A stretch of 64,000 bases of DNA from Saturnia japonica. Its lineage: Eukaryota; Arthropoda; Insecta; Lepidoptera; Saturniidae. Made by a program: the position numbers and the translations under genes. Of the stretch, positions 11,123 through 21,909 are shown one piece after another. The stretch's first letter is position 1. Each line of letters begins with the position of its first letter. The notes below the pieces were generated by a model that had not been told where the DNA came from, searched no databases, and saw only the letters and a program-made list of their open reading frames with translations. The stretch spans positions 10,292,690 through 10,356,689 of the forward strand of contig CM065328.1 in NCBI GenBank assembly GCA_033032175.1. The letters are read 5' to 3'.

Positions 11123-12030
11123 GGGAACTGACTACACTGTTAGCCTTAGGGGCCCTATCGTCAAACAGAACAGAGCCGCTGCGGCTTTTACAGCTTCACC
11201 GGACTTGGGGGCGAGCGCTTAGGGCACTCAGCCGCGAAAGTTTTGTGGACGACCTCGCACGAGGGTGCCAAGAGTGGCCGGACCTCGGCTCGGGCGGTCG
11301 TCGCGAATGCGCAAATAGGTCGCGATCTATTCTAATTCCCTACATCTTATGAGAATTCGAGCTAACTAATATATACTCATATGCACGTTCCCCTTTCCTC
11401 CTGGGAGGAAGGAGTGGAACCGTGCGTATGTGTATTTATTAATCGGAATGGTTTTTCTACACTAACTAGCGCTATAGTCTAACTAGCGTAAAAAAGAAAA
11501 AAAAAAAGGTCCCTTACAGAACCTATGTACCTGTGTGGTGTGCACGTGTGTGTGTTCATACGTGTGTAAGTGTTGTGTGTGGGTAAGCTAAGTGTTGCAC
11601 GTATAGTGTCACTTTGTATCGCGCGGGCGGTTGCCTGACCCAAGGGTTTCACACCCGAGGAACGGACCTAGGCTTGGGTTGCCGCTAGAGAGGGTGGACG
11701 TGACGGGTGTGCTGGAGCGAAAGTTGACCGCCCGCCCTCTGCGGAGAGAACGGTGGTTACGCGGGCGTGGGCGGCTGGCACGCTCTGTTTGGAGAGACGG
11801 ATGTCGCGTAGATACGCGTTATTCGAATTTTCGATGTGATCGGGCGGGATCAATAAAAATATTAGCGCGGCCGGCGTTTGCACCGGCATGTCCGTTGGGT
11901 GTCCGGAACATAAGAAGCGGCCGCTTTTTATTAACGGGATTCGCGTGGTTCGACGCGGTGTCGAAATACGAACGAGGAAAGCTGTTTAACGTAGGCATGT
12001 ATCGAAGGGAAGCTCCATATCTCTATGGAG
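11123..12030 (-). other. J1 3' UTR and decayed ORF2 tail
   Basis: GC-rich region between the poly(A) tail and the last recognisable ORF2 block. The segment 11131-11215 (tgttagcc, ggggccctatcg, agagccgctg) reappears in degraded, doubled form at 33,008-33,145 and 43,600-43,725. Those are therefore 3' ends of related elements. The 187-codon plus-strand frame here is antisense and not a gene. Confidence 0.6.
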
Positions 12031-12033
12031 ATC

Positions 12034-14627
12034 CTACGCATACGAACATACCACGGGGCACCGGTAAGACGATAGAAGGAACCTATTCTGGATCGATTGT
12101 AACCGTTCCCAGTGATAACTCGACTCGGACATATGTGCGAACACAACGCAACTATATGTCAAAATCGGACGAATACACATCTTGTAGAGCGTGAGCTTAT
12201 GTCGCGTGGACATTTTACTTGCACCGAACACAACAGAGGATGTAACCGGCCCAGGCCCACGCGGCCCTGTTTCCTAACCTTACGATTGATGTGGCGGTAT
12301 AAAAGGAGAGCCTACTATCTAGGGTTACACCCTAGATATTTGGTCGCTCTTTACCCACGGGAATCGGATTACCGAAGAGCTTCAAGGGCATTGTCCTTAA
12401 GCTTTCGGTATCTTTGTGACGAATCCGCATCGAAGAGCACCGCGGCGCTCTTCGAGGGATTAACGGCTATACGCCACTCGTTAAACCACTTCCCGAGAGT
12501 GGTCACGGAGCGTTTGGATCCTTTGTGTCTGAGGTGGGATCTTGTTTGCCTATCTGAGAGCAGTATAAGACTGTATCGTCAGCGTATAGACCTACTTCAA
12601 CTTTCTCCGGAAGTTTTGGTAGGTCACTGACGTACAGATTGAAGAGGCTAGGAGCCAGGATCGGAACCTTGGGGAACGCCTGAGCGTATGGGACGGGGCG
12701 TGGATAGTTCACCTTCCACTCTATAGCGAAAGGTGCGATCTGTTGAGATAATCGCGAATGATTTTAACTTAATCTATCGGGGACTTCAAAGTGAGTACAA
12801 CTTATAGATCTAATCCCTTCGTGCCAGACCTTATCGAAGGCCTTGGCAACGTCGAAAAAGACCGCAAGCGTACGACGGGGTTTGGATAACTTCAGCAAAA
12901 GTTAAACAGCAACGTGCTCCGTGAGGCGGTGCACTTGATGAGTGCAAGAATATCTAGCACGGAAACCGAATTGCTCAGGCGGATAGAGGTCTTTCTCCTC
13001 TATTACTGACTTGAGACGGTTCAGAAGGATCCGCTCGTACATTTTCCCTAAAGTATTTAGGAGACTGATCGGGCGATAGCTGTCGGGAAGCGACGCGCTC
13101 TTGCCGGGCTTACGGATACCTATGACTATTGCCTTTTTCCAGGCGGCTGGAAAATGGCAGTGGACTATGGCTACATTGAAGATGCAGACCAATAGAGCTA
13201 TGAGGCGATCAGGAAGAAGCCTAAGTACTTCATTCCTGATCCCGTCGGGACCTGGTGCTTTTCTGAGCTTAAGGCTTTTTATAATGGAAAGAACCTCCTC
13301 AGACGTGACTGGGGACAGGGAGGCTGTCGCGGGGAGCTTATCCAGCTCCCGCACGCATCCATCGATACCCTCGACCCGGTCGGTATTTGCATCGACACTG
13401 TTCGGAGAGCACTGGCTCTCCAAACAAGTGGCGAGGCACTCCGCCTTGTCGCTGCTATCGAAGGCGAGCGGTATACCGGGACCCCTCTCGAGGGGGGGCA
13501 TAAGATAAGAAGCCTCTATTTTGAGGCTGCGAGCTAGTTTCCAGTAAGCCAGATGCGACGGCCTTAGCCCTTCGACGAGGGCGTCCCATCTGTGACTCCT
13601 GAGTTCTAATATGCGGGCTCTAACCGCTCTCTGAAGCGCGCGTAAGCGTGCGCGGTTTTCCTCGGTCGGATAGTGGTCGTGCGCACGAGTCGCCGCGTTC
13701 TTTTCCGTCAACAACGCCCGCACGTCGGCAGGGAGTACGAAGCGGCGATCGCTCGCCTCTTCGACCTCTCTCGAGGCCTCTCCGATGCCGACCTGCAGGT
13801 GGTCGACCAGGGAATCGATCGCGAGATCTACATCCGCAACGGACCCCAATACGTCCGGGATCCTATCTAAGCTGGACGAGGACGGCCTGTCCGCAAGATA
13901 ATGTTTTAGCTTGGCATAGTCAACCACTTGGACCGAAGGAGGGCTAGAGTCGTCTGGTTGACCTAGCTGCATGATGACCGGACGGTGGTCGGAGTCGAGC
14001 TCGTGTACGACCCGAATGAGTCGTAACCGAAGCGCGATACCTTTAATGAGAGCTACATCAAGCACTGTCGGCATACAGTTGTCTTGAAAGTGGGTGGGAG
14101 TGGGTGGCGCTATGACATCAAAGTTTAGCACGTTCGTTAGCTCTTCGAGTTTAAACCCCATTACTGGAGTCTCTCCAATTGCCAAACGAAGTGTGTCCAC
14201 AATTGAGGTCACCCGCTATAATGACCGATTCACCGAGCGAAAGTAGCTTTTCTAGGTCAGACCTGAGAGGCTCTTTCCTCGGCGAGAGATAAACTGAAAC
14301 TAACGTTATGGACGGGTGGTCGGTCATTCCTAGTCTACACACGGATACTTCCATATTGGTAAGTATCGGAGGATCTACCGGCGTACAATATAACGATCGT
14401 TTGTAATAAATGAGAGTGCCGCCCCCGCGGCCGGCCCGGTCATTTCTTACAATATTGTAGTTCGCGATTTTCGGATCACGTTTAGCACGCTTTAAGAGCG
14501 TCTCCTGCACTAAAAGAACATCTACTTGGTGATCTTTAAGAAAGGTCGCGACGAGATCACGCTGCGGTAGTAGGCTTCGCGCGTTAAAAAAAGAAAGATT
14601 TAACGCTTTCGGCTTAAACTTTGCCAT
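12034..14627 (-). pseudogene. J1 ORF2: AP endonuclease plus reverse transcriptase, frameshifted
   Basis: ORF2 starts at 14627 with MAKFKPKALNLS, overlapping the end of ORF1 by 14 nt. The endonuclease reads LVQETLL, then AGDLNCGHTS, then SDHRPVIM, all typical catalytic or structural motifs of the family. A one-base shift near 14156 separates the first block (14151-14627) from the second (12902-14212). The RT part has SYRPISLL and EQFGFR, then stops at 12902. Motif A (FFDVAKAFDKVW) lies just beyond in another frame, and the YADD catalytic motif lies at about 12,570-12,580 in the block 12503-12712. The C-terminal block at 12034-12231 (KMSTRHKLTLYK, CIRPILTYS) resembles Jockey ORF2 ends. At least three frame breaks make it non-functional. 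Confidence 0.9.
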
Positions 14628-15591
14628 TGAAAGGCCCTAAGTTATTATTACACGCCTCACGGTCGAGACGTTGTAGTGTCTCTGAGAGGCGGGGGAACGC
14701 GCAAGCGGTCTTGATGAGACCGAAGCGCTCCAGATGATCATTGTATTCAATGAGCTCGCGGATATCGTGCTCGCGAAGGAGCAGTATCATTAAGTCGTTA
14801 CTATTAACGACAACGTTAGCGGGCGCGCGGGGCGCGGGAATATCCATAGCCATAAGGGGCTGTGGATTGGGGCGACGGGGGCCCCATGCGTTCTGCGATG
14901 AACGCACGGGTTGCGGTTGCACCGCGCGGGGTGCGGAGAGACCGGCGGCGGCCGGGGACTGGCGCGGGACCGGCAGCGCGTGAAATTCCCCTGACGCCAG
15001 CGGGGGTTGCGCTTTGATAGCTGAGGCGGGGGGCGCTGCCCGGGGGGCCGCCTGCCTCTGCGTGCGTGGCCGCGTGGTGCGCGGGGCCTTGGGGCAACCG
15101 CGATAATTCGCGGGATGCCCCTCCTCCCCGCATAACACGCAGCTCGGGGGGACGACGGAGTCACGCTCGCGCGTGCACTCCCGTGTGGGGTGGTCCTCTC
15201 GGCACTTTACGCACCGCGGACGAGAATGACAGTTACGAGCAGCGTGCCCGTACAGCTGGCAGTTGTGGCACTGCGCAGGCTGGTGGTTTTTGTATGGGGG
15301 CTCCACGTTAATCCCGGAGAGCCCGCACACCGTCTCTAGCTGGAAGATGGCCTTTCCCTCGGGGGAAAGGTCCAATATGGCCACTACCATTTGTAGTGGC
15401 CGCTTATCTTTACTGTAGATCCGGTGTACTTCCCGGATGGGATAACTTTGCTCCTTGAGCGAGGAGCACACCTCCGACGGGTCGAGCTCCACCGGAATGC
15501 GGCGGATGACCACTCGGAGGACGCGCTCCTCCGCGAGAGAATAGGTGTAGAATTGCAGACCTTTCTGCCGGAGGAGGGTGGTGAGTTTGCG
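14614..15591 (-). CDS. J1 ORF1, Gag-like nucleic-acid-binding protein, N-terminally truncated
   Basis: The frame is open from the 5' junction at 15591 to the stop at 14614. Counted from the GTG codon at 15513 it is 299 residues. Residues 1-75 (VIRRIPVEL, IYSKDKRPLQMVV) form the domain that precedes zinc knuckles in Jockey Gag proteins. Three CCHC knuckles follow at about 82-95, 101-113 and 125-140. The C-terminal part is rich in Pro, Ala and Arg. In this clade ORF1 binds element RNA in ribonucleoprotein particles. There is no native start codon because the 5' end is missing, so it is a partial but unbroken frame. Its last 14 nt overlap ORF2. Confidence 0.88.
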   Translation of the reverse strand, partial: RKLTTLLRQKGLQFYTYSLAEERVLRVVIRRIPVELDPSEVCSSLKEQSYPIREVHRIYSKDKRPLQMVVAILDLSPEGKAIFQLETVCGLSGINVEPPYKNHQPAQCHNCQLYGHAARNCHSRPRCVKCREDHPTRECTRERDSVVPPSCVLCGEEGHPANYRGCPKAPRTTRPRTQRQAAPRAAPPASAIKAQPPLASGEFHALPVPRQSPAAAGLSAPRAVQPQPVRSSQNAWGPRRPNPQPLMAMDIPAPRAPANVVVNSNDLMILLLREHDIRELIEYNDHLERFGLIKTACAFPRLSETLQRLDREACNNNLGPFNGKV

Positions 15592-15601
15592 GCTTGTTGG
15601 C

Positions 15602-16262
15602 CCCGGTAGAATTCCTTTTATATGGTTTGCCGGAGAGCGAGACGGACGATGGCGTCTCTATCCGTACTGCTCATTGGGTGTAGTCCGTTAACCGCGGTAA
15701 TGCGCAGTGGTTGCAATATTGCTGTCTCTGTCTATTATTATTATTATTTGTATACAGAATACAATAAATTGTTAATATCTCTAATTACAGTTATTCAATT
15801 AAAATAAAAACTATTTCACATTAATGTAGACACAAATACCTATTCAAAAACACTAACTTTAACATTATAGGTTAATAAACACGGGAGATATAAAGCATTA
15901 AACATTGCAACCTTAAAACGTCTTGTGACTTGTTATATACGCACTATTTGAGCTTACAAACGTTATAAAATACATACAGAAGGCTATTCTACCTATATCA
16001 CACGAAACATTATGTATAACTTTTATATAACATGAATTATTGACCATATATGATTTTAGTACTATAAGTGATTATTTTTATTAGATTACATACATTTTCA
16101 TGACTTATATATTGTTTTTACATACCTACACGCTATAGCAACATATTCAAAACATTACAAACATTTAATTATTGATCGTTTGTGCAAATTATTCATCCTT
16201 ACAACTTATATTTACAAATGTTATTCTTATATCATTACGCTTAGGCTTATGCGTCGCTAACA
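15602..16262 (-). repeat. BEL-1 3' LTR, proximal part
   Basis: Matches 20812-21472 with a few substitutions (for example tccgtactg compared with tccatactg). Its right edge, gctaaca, is the reverse of the LTR start TGTTAGC. The polyprotein stop codon lies inside this LTR (16247-16249). Confidence 0.93.
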
Positions 16263-17430
16263 GTCTCCCCCCCAGTGTACGCTCCGTCGTGCACTCCAAA
16301 TTGATGTCGCGACGTTGCAGGCACGATGACGATGAGTCTCGACGTGGGACGCCTCAGCACACCTCCTCTCGAGGTCCGGACGTCCGCCACACGTGTCCTG
16401 CCATCTGGGCCGGGGTAGCTGGCGACGACTTCGCCTCGCGGCCAGGTGTTGCGTGGTAGGGAAGCATCGGCGATGATGACTATATCGCCTCGTTGCGGTT
16501 GTGGAGCCTCTCTCCCGCTGATCTTCCGTGGCATGAGCGTTGGTAGATACTCACGCAGCCACCTCCTCCAGAAATGGTCCGCCAGACGTTGCGATGTTTT
16601 CCAATCGGCCCGGCCGATGAGTGTGTGCTCGTCGAAGCTTCCGACGACCGATGAACCGCAGGAACGACCTATAAGGAAGTGGTTAGGGGTTAAAGCTTCC
16701 TCATCTTCCGGGCTAGCGCTCAGGTGAGTGAGCGGGCGTGAATTGACGGTGTGCTCCACTTCCTTGAGCAGGGTGTGCAGCACTTCTTCTGGCGGGCTTC
16801 TCTCGTTCAGGATCGCGGAGAGGGCCGTTTTGACGGTTCGCACCATTCGTTCCCAGGCGCCTCCCATGTGTGGCGCGCCGGGTGGTATGAACTTCCAGGT
16901 GATGCCTTCATGACTTACCGCTTCAGCCATCTCGGATTTCTTTAATCTCGATCGTTTCCTTTTTATTAGGGTAGGCGCGACTAGTCCTAGCGGGTCGAAG
17001 GTGGACATCACTGCGCTAGTGACTTCGCGTTTTGTTGGCGCTCTCTGGTTTTGTATGACGTCACTCGGTGTGTTTCGGAGGTTATTATTGAACGCTAAAC
17101 AATCCTCTCCGACTAGCCAGCGTAGTCCGAGCGTTTTTTCCTCGTTGTCGCCTATGTGGATTTCTTGGGGGGATGTCTCATTTTCTGCCAGGTTGCTCAG
17201 CAGTTGCGCGTCGTTGCTCGCCCATTGCCGCAGTTCGAAGCCCGCCTTCCTATGGATCGCCTGGACCGCCTTCGCGGTTTCTATAGCTTGAGTGCTTGAT
17301 GTGAAGCTCTGCAAGTAGTCATCCATGTAGTGATTTCGGACGATCGCTTGGGCCGCTTCCGGGTGTGTCGCTTTGAAATCTTCTGCATTCCGGTTCTTGA
17401 CGTAGATGGCGGTAGCTGGCGATGACGCGC
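16247..17430 (-). pseudogene. BEL-1 polyprotein, C-terminal part (RT end fused by deletion to integrase end)
   Basis: This frame continues the Gag-Pol frame after a one-base shift near 17,435. It begins in the RT with the catalytic YMDD (HYMDDYLQ at about 17,315-17,335), then AGFELRQW and FDPLGLVAPTLI. Directly afterwards come KRKRSRLKK and then ITWKFIPPGAPHMGGAWERM, which is the integrase core end with its catalytic Glu, followed by TVNSRPLT and the C-terminal DUF5641-like region (PRNTWPRGEVVASYPGPDG). In BEL-2 the corresponding two points are about 545 codons apart. RNase H, the integrase zinc domain and the first two catalytic Asp are therefore deleted here (junction about 16,935-16,965). 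The frame runs through the polypurine tract and stops five codons inside the LTR. Confidence 0.9.
16263..16275 (-). promoter_or_regulatory. BEL-1 polypurine tract
   Basis: On the minus strand CTGGGGGGGAGAC immediately precedes the LTR start TGTTAGC. A G-rich purine run at this position primes plus-strand DNA synthesis in LTR elements. It is also translated as the last codons of the polyprotein. Confidence 0.75.
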
Positions 17431-20256
17431 CCCGAAGATTACCGACGCCATTCGGTATTCGGTCGGCTTCGACGACCGGTCATCTCCTCGCCATAAGAAT
17501 CGCAGGCTGTTGCGATCCTCTTCGCGCACGCGGATCTGCAGAAACATTTCTCTAATATCGGCGACCACTGCGATCGGCCCCTGCCGGAATCGCAACAGGA
17601 CTCCGAACAGCGACTGCAGTAGGTCGGGTCCCGGGAGCAGCGCGTCGTTTAAGCACTTGCCGTCGTATTTAGCTGCGGCGTCAAATACGAGGCGTGTTTT
17701 TCTCTTCTGCGGGTGCACCACGGCAAAGTGCGGCAGGTAGAATGTTCTACCCGGTGTGGCTTCAGTCGGTGCCTTCTCGGCATATCCACTGTCGAGTAGG
17801 TTCTGAATTTGTTTTGTATATTCCCCCTTTAGTGCGGCATCTTTTTCGAGCTTCTTTTCTATGCCGTTCAGACGATGACGAGCCATTGCGTAATTGTTCG
17901 GCAAGGTTTGCTCATCGCTCTTCCACAAGAGACCTGACTCGAACCTTCCGTCGGGCCGTCTCTTGGTGGTGTTGTGAAGGATGTCAAGGGCTCTCCCATC
18001 GGCATCGTTGGTGGGGCGGCGCTGCTGCACTCCGATGGACTCCAGCTCGAAGTGGCTCTTGATTAATTTTTCTATGTCGGCCTCTATACTCACGTTGTTT
18101 ACCTGGTTGACGAATTTCACCGGCGTAGAGTCACTCGTAGCGCAGCAACCGTGTAGCACCCATCCCAGACTGGTGAGAGAAGCAACTGGTTGGTTCGGCT
18201 TCCCCTTGATGATCTTTCTTGACACAATCATCTCCCAGTTGTCTTGCCCGATGAGTAGAGCCGGCCTCTCTTTACTGTAGACGAGCTCGCTTCGGTTTTT
18301 CAGATGCGCACATTTGTTTATGGTTTCTACACTCACATGTTGCGGCGACAACTTCAGGTTGGTTACGGTCCGGACTCCTTTCAATAGGCGCTTGTCCCGC
18401 CGGTGAGCTCCTTTAATTTTGATGTCGATTATTTGAGAGTCTTTCCTCTCAACGAGCTTTCCCCCGACGGTCTCGAGGATGAGCAGGTCTTCCTTGCCCG
18501 AGGCTCCGATTTCTTGAGCCACGGCGTTGTCCAGCAGTGACACGGTTGACCCCTCATCAAGTAGCGCGAGCACACGAGCGGAGCCGGCCGGTCCGAACAC
18601 GTCCACCGGAATCATTTTGAGGTAAACCTCTTTCCCGTCCGCGGCGGCGTACACAGTTTTGATAGTGGCCTCTTCATTATCGCCCTGTGTTTGTGTTTGT
18701 GTTTGTGGTTGTGGTTGCGGTTGCGGCGCGGGCTTCTCCGGCGGCGCTTGTGCCGCTTGACGAATTGCGTGTAACATTATGTGGTGTTGCCGTCCACACT
18801 TACGGCAAGACGGCCCTTTACAAGCGTTCTTCGAATGTTTCTGTCGCAAACACATAAAACACAATTTTTTATTTTTCACAATTACCCACCTGTCTTCGGT
18901 TGTCGATTCCCGAAACTGTTTGCATTCAGTTATCCAGTGCTCGCGACTTTCACAATTTGCACAATATTTCTTGCCACTGGATATTGTTTGTTGGCCTCTG
19001 TTCTCTTCGGTTCGCGCGGTGTGCACACGCCGGTTGAACCGTTTTGCAGGTGCTTCCACTGGCGCGAACGTTGCCCACAGGTCCGCTTCGTTTTCAAGAA
19101 ATTTTCTCAAGTTCACTAGCACTGGATCTTCTGTGTGCGCCTTGACATAATCAAACCACCTGATCCGTAATGATGGTGAAAATTTCTGAACAATGTCTCG
19201 ACTTACCTGCGGTGAGCAGAGGTACTCCGGTTTCCGTAAAGCGCTTATTGTGGCGACGGCGTTGCTGACTCGACTGGCGAACGCGCATATTTCGTCACAA
19301 GATTCCCCTATGTGAGGCAATTTTTCTATGGCGGCTAATTCGGCCAGGACGAGACGCTCCGGATTCCCGTACCTCCTCTCCAATGTTGCGATGACTTCGT
19401 CAGGATCGTGGGCTGTGAACAACATTTGTCGCACGCTCTCTTTCGCGGCGCCGTGTATGGAGTGCCTCAGACGAGCCATATTCTGTGTGTCGCTAAATTG
19501 TGCGACAGAATCCCGATATGTTCTCAGGAACGGTAACCAGTCTTCCGATGCTCCATTGAAGCTAGGCAGATCGGCATACTTCGACGGTGCGGCTGGTATG
19601 ACGGCTCGTGTTGAGGCTTGCACAGCGGTGACCATTTTATCGGCAATTTTCTCAATGTCACTTACCTTGACATAGGCCTCCTGTGTTTTTTCGCAGTCCT
19701 GTTTCTCCATAATGGTTGCACTTTGGTTTATCCACTGCTCGATGTGTGTGGATTGCACTTCGCGTTCGATGTCTTCGTCATCGATCTCCTCTTCAGATTG
19801 ACACTGGACCATTTCCAGTTCAATCTCGGCCAGCGCGGCAGCTGACTTGGCTATTTCCAATTTTCTCCTCGCCTCTAGTTCCGCCATACGGGATTTTGAC
19901 GATCTCACTGACCTTGACTTCGTCGACCTGGCGCGCTGTGCCGCAGGAACGCACGGTGGGGCTGTTCTCCCTCCAATGTCCCTGGACGCCTTTGCTGCGG
20001 GCACTGTAGGAACGCACGGTGGGGCCTCCTCGCTCCCTCCAATGTTCCTGGGTGCTGGTGTTCTCGTGTCTTGCGACGCGGCGGCGGCGGTCGCAGCGCG
20101 TGTGCGGATCGACGAAGTAGAAGGTGCTGTTTTTCTGGTGGTGGCGGACGTGGCGGTAGCCGAACTTGTCTCTGTCGGCGTGTTCAACGACCAATCTGTG
20201 GTCGTGGTTTCACTGTCGTCCTTGCGACTCGACGTGGGCGACCGTACTGTAGGCAT
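17281..20256 (-). pseudogene. BEL-1 polyprotein, N-terminal part: Gag, protease, RT start
   Basis: A 991-codon frame starts at ATG 20256. Residues 1-140 are Ser/Thr/Ala-rich and include a twofold repeat (IGG then PPCVP). Residues about 225-400 resemble the DUF1759 Gag region of BEL/Pao. Cys/His zinc motifs follow at about 430-490 (CANCESREHW, CFMCLRQKHS, CRKCGRQHH). A Gln/Pro/Thr-rich linker precedes the aspartic protease at about 565-575 (ALLDEGSTVSLLD). The RT begins near residue 800 (FYLPHFAVVH, LVFDAAAKYDG, VVADIREMFLQIRV). After VIFGA at about 17,440 the frame is lost by a one-base shift, so the last 45 or so residues are not authentic. The products would form virus-like particles and copy the RNA, but this copy cannot make a complete enzyme. 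Confidence 0.92.
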
Positions 20257-20277
20257 TTACACTGTTCACTGGACCCA

Positions 20278-20295
20278 ATCCGGCTCGAAGGACCA
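20278..20295 (-). promoter_or_regulatory. BEL-1 primer-binding site, tRNA-Tyr
   Basis: On the minus strand TGGTCCTTCGAGCCGGAT lies 4 nt after the 5' LTR. Its complement ends in CGAAGGACCA. To my recollection this matches the acceptor stem plus CCA of insect tRNA-Tyr, whose 5' end starts CCTTCGA. It would prime minus-strand DNA synthesis. Confidence 0.8.
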
Positions 20296-20299
20296 AAAC

Positions 20300-21472
20300 T
20301 AAAATGAGCCGCGTGCGGACGGAGCCGGCGGCCTATTATACAATGTGCTACGTCAATCTATACAGAGCGGGACCGCGCACCGAGGGCGCGAACGCGACGG
20401 AACCGATTCCCTCGTACTCTGTATATAACCGACGGCGGATAACACGCTACGGTAACCAGCTGTCTGGAAACCAGTGCGTGCAAGCCCCTCTCACTACGTG
20501 CGACCAACTCTGTTCACACCCGAAACTACTAGGCGTGAAGAGGGCGAAACATCAAGGTACACACACGCAGTGAGGTGCCCGCTGGTAGGCGCGGCGATGA
20601 CGTAGCACGGAGCGGAATGGACTGGGTCGCTGGCGGGTTGAACTTAGTGAAGATGCGAAGAAATGACACACAGGCACCACAATAAAATTTGCTGTATTCT
20701 TCAAGACAATACACTTTCTTAATACTATATCTTCTGGGTACGGTTTCTTCCAGTTTCTTGAGTCTTGAGTCTTGATTCTTCAGTTTGTGGTACCCGTGTG
20801 CGCTTGTTGGCCCCGGTAGAATTCCTTTTATATGGTTTGCCGGAGAGCGAGACGGACGATGGCGTCTCTATCCATACTGCTCATTGGGTGTGGTCCGTTA
20901 ACCGCGGTAATGCGCAGTGGTTGCAATATTGCTGTCTCTGTCTATTATTATTATTATTTGTATACAGAATACAATAAATTGTTAATATCTCTAATTACAG
21001 TTATTCAATTACAATAAAAACTATTTCACATTAATGTAGACACAAATACCTATTCAAAAACACTAACTTTAACATTATAGGTTAATAAACACGGGAGATA
21101 TAAAGCATTAAACATTGCAACCTTAAAACGTCTTGTGACTTGTTATATACGCACTATTTGAGCTTACAAACGTTATAAAATACATACAGAAGGCTATTCT
21201 ACCTATATCACACGAAACATTATGTATAACTTTTATATAACATGAATTATTGACCATATATGATTTTAGTACTATAAGTGATTATTTTTATTAGATTACA
21301 TACATTTTCATGACTTATATATTGTTTTTACATACCTACACGCTATAGCAACATATTCAAAACATTACAAACATTTAATTATTGATCGTTTGTGCAAATT
21401 ATTCATCCTTACAACTTATATTTACAAATGTTATTCTTATATCATTACGCTTAGGCTTATGCGTCGCTAACA
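20300..21472 (-). repeat. BEL-1 5' LTR (intact, about 1173 bp)
   Basis: Uninterrupted LTR running on the minus strand from TGTTAGCG (21472) to GGCTCATTTTA (20300). It is followed outward by the target duplicate gtggt (21473-21477). The boundary at 20300 was chosen because both LTR copies share taaaatgagcc and the gtggt duplicates then fit. A 6-bp duplicate (gtggtt) with an LTR one base shorter is equally possible. Confidence 0.93.
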
Positions 21473-21491
21473 GTGGTTGTTCCATTTTTGA

Positions 21492-21909
21492 GTGCTTATT
21501 TGTTCAATGGACCTAAATATCAGATACAGTTTGATTCAAATGTAATTTGACAAAATTAACTTGTGAAATTATATTATCAGTTAGATAGAAACAGGGACTT
21601 AATAATATGGAGTTTAAAGGTTCATAGGAACGTGCCCACAGCCCAGGAGTGAGACTAAAAAAGTCTAAAGTCTAAGTCTAAAGACTAAAGTCAAAAACTT
21701 AACATAAAACACTGTTATAATTAATTTTAATAAAAGCGTCGATGTAAACGCTGTTAAGTTTCTAAGCACAATGACAAATCAAACAAAATGGCGGATATGG
21801 CGTTAGGCCTTGTGATTGGTCAATTAGGTGGAGATTAAACATTTATGCACTCAAAGTTTCTTACAATATAGGACATACAACAAACTGTGGATATTGAACA
21901 AATAAGCAC
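21492..21909. mobile_element. MITE candidate with 17-bp perfect terminal inverted repeats
   Basis: gtgcttatttgttcaat at 21492-21508 is exactly inverted as attgaacaaataagcac at 21893-21909. The 418-bp interval encodes nothing. The same 17-mer occurs at 10304-10320, on the other side of BEL-1. No clear target-site duplicate was seen. Confidence 0.5.

Larger units (their letters stand above)
11049..15591 (-). mobile_element. Jockey-clade non-LTR retrotransposon (J1) nested in BEL-1 LTR
   Basis: Bounded by a perfect 10-bp duplicate, gcttgttggc, at 11039-11048 and 15592-15601. It carries a minus-strand poly(A) tail (plus-strand T run 11049-11122), a 3' UTR, an ORF2 with endonuclease and RT, and a partial ORF1. 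The ORF1 frame is open right up to the 5' junction, so the copy is 5'-truncated, as usual for target-primed reverse transcription. Protein motifs match Lepidopteran Jockey/BMC1-type elements. ORF2 has several frameshifts, so this copy is not autonomous. Confidence 0.93.
10536..21472 (-). mobile_element. BEL/Pao LTR retrotransposon (BEL-1), internally deleted, with nested Jockey element
   Basis: The element has two direct LTRs of about 1.17 kb: 20300-21472 as the 5' LTR on the minus strand, and the 3' LTR split into 10536-11048 and 15602-16262. A GTGGT duplicate flanks each side. LTRs read TGTTAGCG at the start. Internal features in element order are a tRNA-Tyr primer site, a Gag-protease-RT frame and the tail of integrase, then a G-rich polypurine tract. 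RNase H and most of integrase are missing. By eye the two LTRs differ by about half a dozen substitutions and one 1-bp indel, so the insertion is young. The nested 4.5-kb J1 element came later. Confidence 0.93.

Noticed and set aside
11001..11352. Frames with long poly-Phe runs
   Set aside because: Translation of the J1 poly(A) tail complement.
11631..12630. Plus-strand frames of 187 and 172 codons
   Set aside because: Antisense to the J1 ORF2 tail; the minus strand gives recognisable retrotransposon protein.
17510..20302. Several plus-strand frames of 75-151 codons opposite BEL-1
   Set aside because: Shadows of the BEL-1 Gag-Pol frame on the other strand; no independent motif.
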